The notes under the pieces: generated by a model | What the model saw: only the letters and a program-made list of their open reading frames with translations | Databases searched by the model: none | What the model was told of the DNA's origin: nothing | Source of the DNA: Clostridia bacterium | Lineage (GTDB): Bacteria; Bacillota; Clostridia; Christensenellales; UBA1242 | Assembly (NCBI GenBank): GCA_017399515.1 | Contig: JAFQBZ010000139.1 | Coordinates: forward strand, 1 to 6,983 | Length of the DNA: 6,983 nt | Direction: 5' to 3' | Position numbers and translations under genes: made by a program | In this document: in pieces, positions 5,418 through 6,983 of the stretch | Layout of the letters: the number at the start of each line of letters is the position of its first letter | Position numbering within the stretch: position 1 is the first letter of the stretch

Positions 5418-6068
5418 ATGCGAAATTTGTTTTTAGATTTAAAAATCAAAAAAGAACTTAAAAAGTTTCAAAAGTTCAAAGAATCATATGATTTTAAACT
5501 TAAAAAACTTGAAGAAAAAGAAGACGGTTCTCTTTTTTGCGATGACATTTGCATTCGCGAGGGTAAAGACGGTGCACTTGTTGGTGAAAGTGATAGTTTT
5601 GTTAATTCAAACTATTTGCTTCATGGATATAAATATTCGAAAGTTATTTCAAACTTGTTTCCTTATAAGTTTTACTTTAAAGGGCATAAAATGGGCTGCG
5701 CTGAGTCTGTTTTTCAAGCATTTAAGTTTAAAAGTCCTAAACTTCAAAAATTAGTATTTGAATATGAAGCACTAAATGCAAACAGAATAAAAGGCTGCGA
5801 AGAATATGATTGGACGGTGTCAGGAAAGATTTATTTCTTAGGCAAAGAAATGAATCGTGACAGCAAAGAATATGAAGACTTCATTGATGAACTTTATGTT
5901 TCGCTCATTCAAAATCCATTATTTGTGCAAGCATTGAAAAATGTGGGTGATAGATATATTTTGCACTCAATTGGGGTGGAAGATAAAACAAAAACCACAT
6001 TCACAAGAGCCGAGTTTGAAAAAGAACTTAATGCCATTAAAGACTATGTGCTTTCAAAATCAAAATAG
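5418..6068 (+). CDS. NADAR (YbiA-like) domain protein
   Basis: A 216-residue cytoplasmic protein. Residues about 74-205 match the NADAR/YbiA family. ISNLFPYKFYFKGHKMGCAES (77-97) corresponds to the family's FSNFxxxPFxxxGxxxxSxEHxxQA start, with E96 the expected catalytic glutamate and Q100 the conserved glutamine. NRIKG (122-126) and W132 follow, then the LYVSLIQNPLFVQAL helix (159-173) and the terminal LHSIGVEDKTKTTFTRAEFEKEL segment, a tail seen in some NADAR proteins. Known members hydrolyse N-glycosidic bonds in early riboflavin intermediates, or remove ADP-ribose from guanine in DNA; the substrate here is undetermined. The first 73 residues are an extension: a Lys-rich, probably coiled helix (9-35), then a FCDDICIREGKDGALVGE segment I cannot assign. 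ATG at 5418 is chosen because GGGGAGGA (5403-5410) lies 7 bases upstream, whereas ATG at 5394 lies next to the -10 box. No toxin gene sits beside it in this window. Confidence 0.8.
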   Translation: MRNLFLDLKIKKELKKFQKFKESYDFKLKKLEEKEDGSLFCDDICIREGKDGALVGESDSFVNSNYLLHGYKYSKVISNLFPYKFYFKGHKMGCAESVFQAFKFKSPKLQKLVFEYEALNANRIKGCEEYDWTVSGKIYFLGKEMNRDSKEYEDFIDELYVSLIQNPLFVQALKNVGDRYILHSIGVEDKTKTTFTRAEFEKELNAIKDYVLSKSK

Positions 6069-6071
6069 GTT

Positions 6072-6101
6072 TTGAATGAAAGCAAAAAAATCACACATAA
6101 T
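6072..6101 (+). promoter_or_regulatory. Candidate promoter of greA
   Basis: TTGAAT (6072-6077, four of six matches) and CATAAT (6096-6101, five of six) are spaced by 18 bp within the 59-bp gap after the NADAR gene. The predicted transcript start is near 6108. The -10 box overlaps a small inverted repeat. Confidence 0.45.
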
Positions 6102-6111
6102 ATCTATGTGT
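6093..6111 (+). other. Small inverted repeat in the NADAR-greA gap
   Basis: ACACATA (6093-6099) and TATGTGT (6105-6111) form a 7-bp stem with a 5-base loop. No T-run follows on the + strand, so it is not a convincing terminator for the NADAR gene. It covers the candidate greA -10 box and transcript start, so it could equally be an operator or chance. Confidence 0.35.
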
Positions 6112-6127
6112 TAAACTAGAGGAAGAT

Positions 6128-6631
6128 ATGTATAACGAACTAACTGAAGTAGATATAAAAAAGATGAAAGAAGAAATAAATTATCGTGCAAACGAACTTC
6201 GTCCTGTGCTTTCAGATGATGTTAAAGAGGCTCGTTCTCTTGGCGATCTTTCTGAAAATGCAGAGTATAGAAGTGCAAGGCGTGCTTTTGGAAGAAATGA
6301 AAGCAGAATAAGATTCCTTCAAAAAATGATTCGCACTGCAAAAGTTATTTCAACTGAGTCAGCACCAGATGAGGTTGGTCTTTTTGATAAAATTGAGGTT
6401 TTGTATGAAGACACAGGTGACATTGAAACTTTAATGATTTCAACAACAACCAGACTCGATTTAGAAAAAGGAATCATCAGCAAAGAATCTCCATTTGGAA
6501 AAGCCGTGCTTGGCAAAAAGGTTGGGGATAAAGTGCTTGTTAAGGTTAGCCCTGATTATTCATATAATGTTGTAATCAAAAAGATAACAAAAGGTCAAGA
6601 TGATGAAAGCATTCCGCTTAATGGATATTAA
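6128..6631 (+). CDS. greA: Transcription elongation factor GreA
   Basis: A 167-residue GreA; members are usually about 155-165 residues. It binds RNA polymerase through the secondary channel and stimulates cleavage of backtracked transcripts. The N-terminal coiled coil (about 1-75) has the tip motif GDLSENAEYRSAR (39-51), in which D40 and E43 correspond to the acidic catalytic pair D41 and E44 of E. coli GreA. A basic stretch follows (RRAFGRNESRIR, 51-62). The C-terminal FKBP-like domain (about 85-155) contains the hallmark SPFGKAVLGKKVGD (121-134). A short polar tail (ITKGQDDESIPLNGY) extends beyond the usual end. ATG at 6128 is set by AGAGGA (6118-6123), 4 bases upstream. It is a housekeeping gene with no evident functional link to its neighbours. 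I find no strong terminator after it. Confidence 0.95.
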   Translation: MYNELTEVDIKKMKEEINYRANELRPVLSDDVKEARSLGDLSENAEYRSARRAFGRNESRIRFLQKMIRTAKVISTESAPDEVGLFDKIEVLYEDTGDIETLMISTTTRLDLEKGIISKESPFGKAVLGKKVGDKVLVKVSPDYSYNVVIKKITKGQDDESIPLNGY

Positions 6632-6680
6632 ACAAAAACTGAAAAAGTGAACAAAAAACCAACAAAATTACCAAAAGCAC

Positions 6681-6709
6681 TTGCGAAAAAAAGTGTTATT
6701 TGTTACAAT
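6681..6709 (+). promoter_or_regulatory. Extended -10 promoter of pflB
   Basis: TTGCGA (6681-6686) and TACAAT (6704-6709) are separated by 17 bp, with TGT directly before the -10 box. Transcription should start near 6716, leaving a leader of about 82 bases that begins with a stem-loop. Confidence 0.65.
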
Positions 6710-6715
6710 ACTTGG

Positions 6716-6746
6716 GTGTGTTAAATGATAAATCGTTATAACACGC
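6716..6746 (+). promoter_or_regulatory. Stem-loop at the 5' end of the pflB leader
   Basis: GTGTGTTA (6716-6723) pairs with TAACACGC (6739-6746) over 8 bp including one G-U. The interior can pair further (AATG with CGTT, one bulged A), leaving a short AT-rich loop. It lies at the predicted transcript start, so it could protect the mRNA 5' end or act in DNA as a palindromic operator. A second small hairpin (GCAC/GTGC at 6766-6778) precedes the ribosome binding site. Confidence 0.45.
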
Positions 6747-6797
6747 TTTACGACAAGTTAATTCTGCACGAAAAGTGCTTAAATAAAGGAGAAAATT

Positions 6798-6983
6798 ATG
6801 GACGAAATTTTTGAAAAAGCATGGAGAGGTTTCCATGGTGATTCTTGGAAAGAAAATGTTGATCTTTCAAACTTTATCGTTAGAAACTTCACAGAGTACA
6901 AGGGTGATGATTCATTCCTTGCTGGTCCAACTGAAAAAACTAAAGCAGTTTGGGCAAAATGCGAAAAATTGTTAGAAGAAGAA
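6798..6983 (+). CDS. pflB: Formate C-acetyltransferase (pyruvate formate-lyase), 3' partial
   Basis: These are the first 62 codons of a gene that continues past the right edge. The translation begins MDEIFEKAWRGFHGDSW and continues with VDLSNFIVRNFTEYKGDDSFLAGPTEKTKAVW, which matches the conserved N-terminus of pyruvate formate-lyase (W.GF..G.W...ID...FI..NYTPY.GD.SFL.GPTE.T..LW). The enzyme converts pyruvate and CoA to acetyl-CoA and formate in anaerobic fermentation, using a glycyl radical installed by PflA. The Cys-Cys active site and glycyl radical loop lie outside the window, so activity cannot be judged. ATG at 6798 has AAAGGAG (6785-6791) 6 bases upstream. The gene has its own promoter and a leader with a stem-loop. 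Confidence 0.93.
   Translation, partial: MDEIFEKAWRGFHGDSWKENVDLSNFIVRNFTEYKGDDSFLAGPTEKTKAVWAKCEKLLEEE

Noticed and set aside
6676..6703. Hairpin AGCACTT/AAGTGTT followed by ATTTGTT as a greA terminator
   Set aside because: The stem is short, contains a G-U pair, has an 8-base loop and no real T-run, and it overlaps the pflB -35 box.
6701..6746. Rex-type operator near the pflB promoter
   Set aside because: TTGTTA and TGTTAA half-sites occur, but no partner half-site lies at the required spacing.
1..6983. Mobile element, prophage, CRISPR array, tRNA or rRNA
   Set aside because: There is no transposase, integrase, terminal repeat, regularly spaced repeat or cloverleaf-like segment, and base composition looks even across the window.

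Overview
The window comes from a low-GC bacterial chromosome, most likely an uncultured anaerobic member of the Bacillota (Clostridia-like). The reasons are AT-rich genes with AAA/GAA/ATT-rich codons, strong AGGAG-type ribosome binding sites, sigma-A type promoters with TATAAT or extended -10 boxes, U-tailed intrinsic terminators, and a pyruvate formate-lyase gene, which points to fermentative metabolism. All nine genes lie on the + strand. I see no rRNA, tRNA, CRISPR array, transposase or phage gene.

Layout. Positions 1-1290 hold the end of a tRNA1(Val)-type adenine-N6 methyltransferase gene (trmN6-like, cut by the window edge) and, 17 bp later, a membrane protein with a bacterial PH-like domain and a C-terminal zinc ribbon. 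A textbook terminator closes this unit. Positions 1307-1787 hold a YbgC-type acyl-CoA thioesterase with its own extended -10 promoter.

Positions 1868-5314 form a self-contained three-gene operon, with a near-consensus promoter in front and a strong terminator behind. The first gene encodes a 183-residue helical protein that resembles the HD hydrolase half of RelA/SpoT proteins but has lost the His-Asp pair. The second encodes a 614-residue protein with a RelA/SpoT-type synthetase domain followed by two cytidylyltransferase-like domains, the first lacking its HxGH motif and the second intact. The third encodes an NrnA-like DHH/DHHA1 phosphoesterase, which starts with TTG two bases after the second gene stops. 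This is the most interesting part of the window. It looks like a split and elaborated RelA/SpoT module joined to a nucleotide-transfer module and followed by an enzyme family that degrades short or unusual nucleotides. A nucleotide-signalling or nucleotide-modification role is an inference, and the product is unknown.

Positions 5384-6068 hold a NADAR-domain protein under its own extended -10 promoter. It is another family that acts on ADP-ribose-like or nucleoside N-glycosides. Positions 6072-6631 hold greA (transcript cleavage factor) with a likely promoter in the short gap before it. Positions 6632-6797 are a leader and promoter region with a stem-loop at the predicted transcript start, followed by the first 62 codons of pflB, which runs off the right edge.
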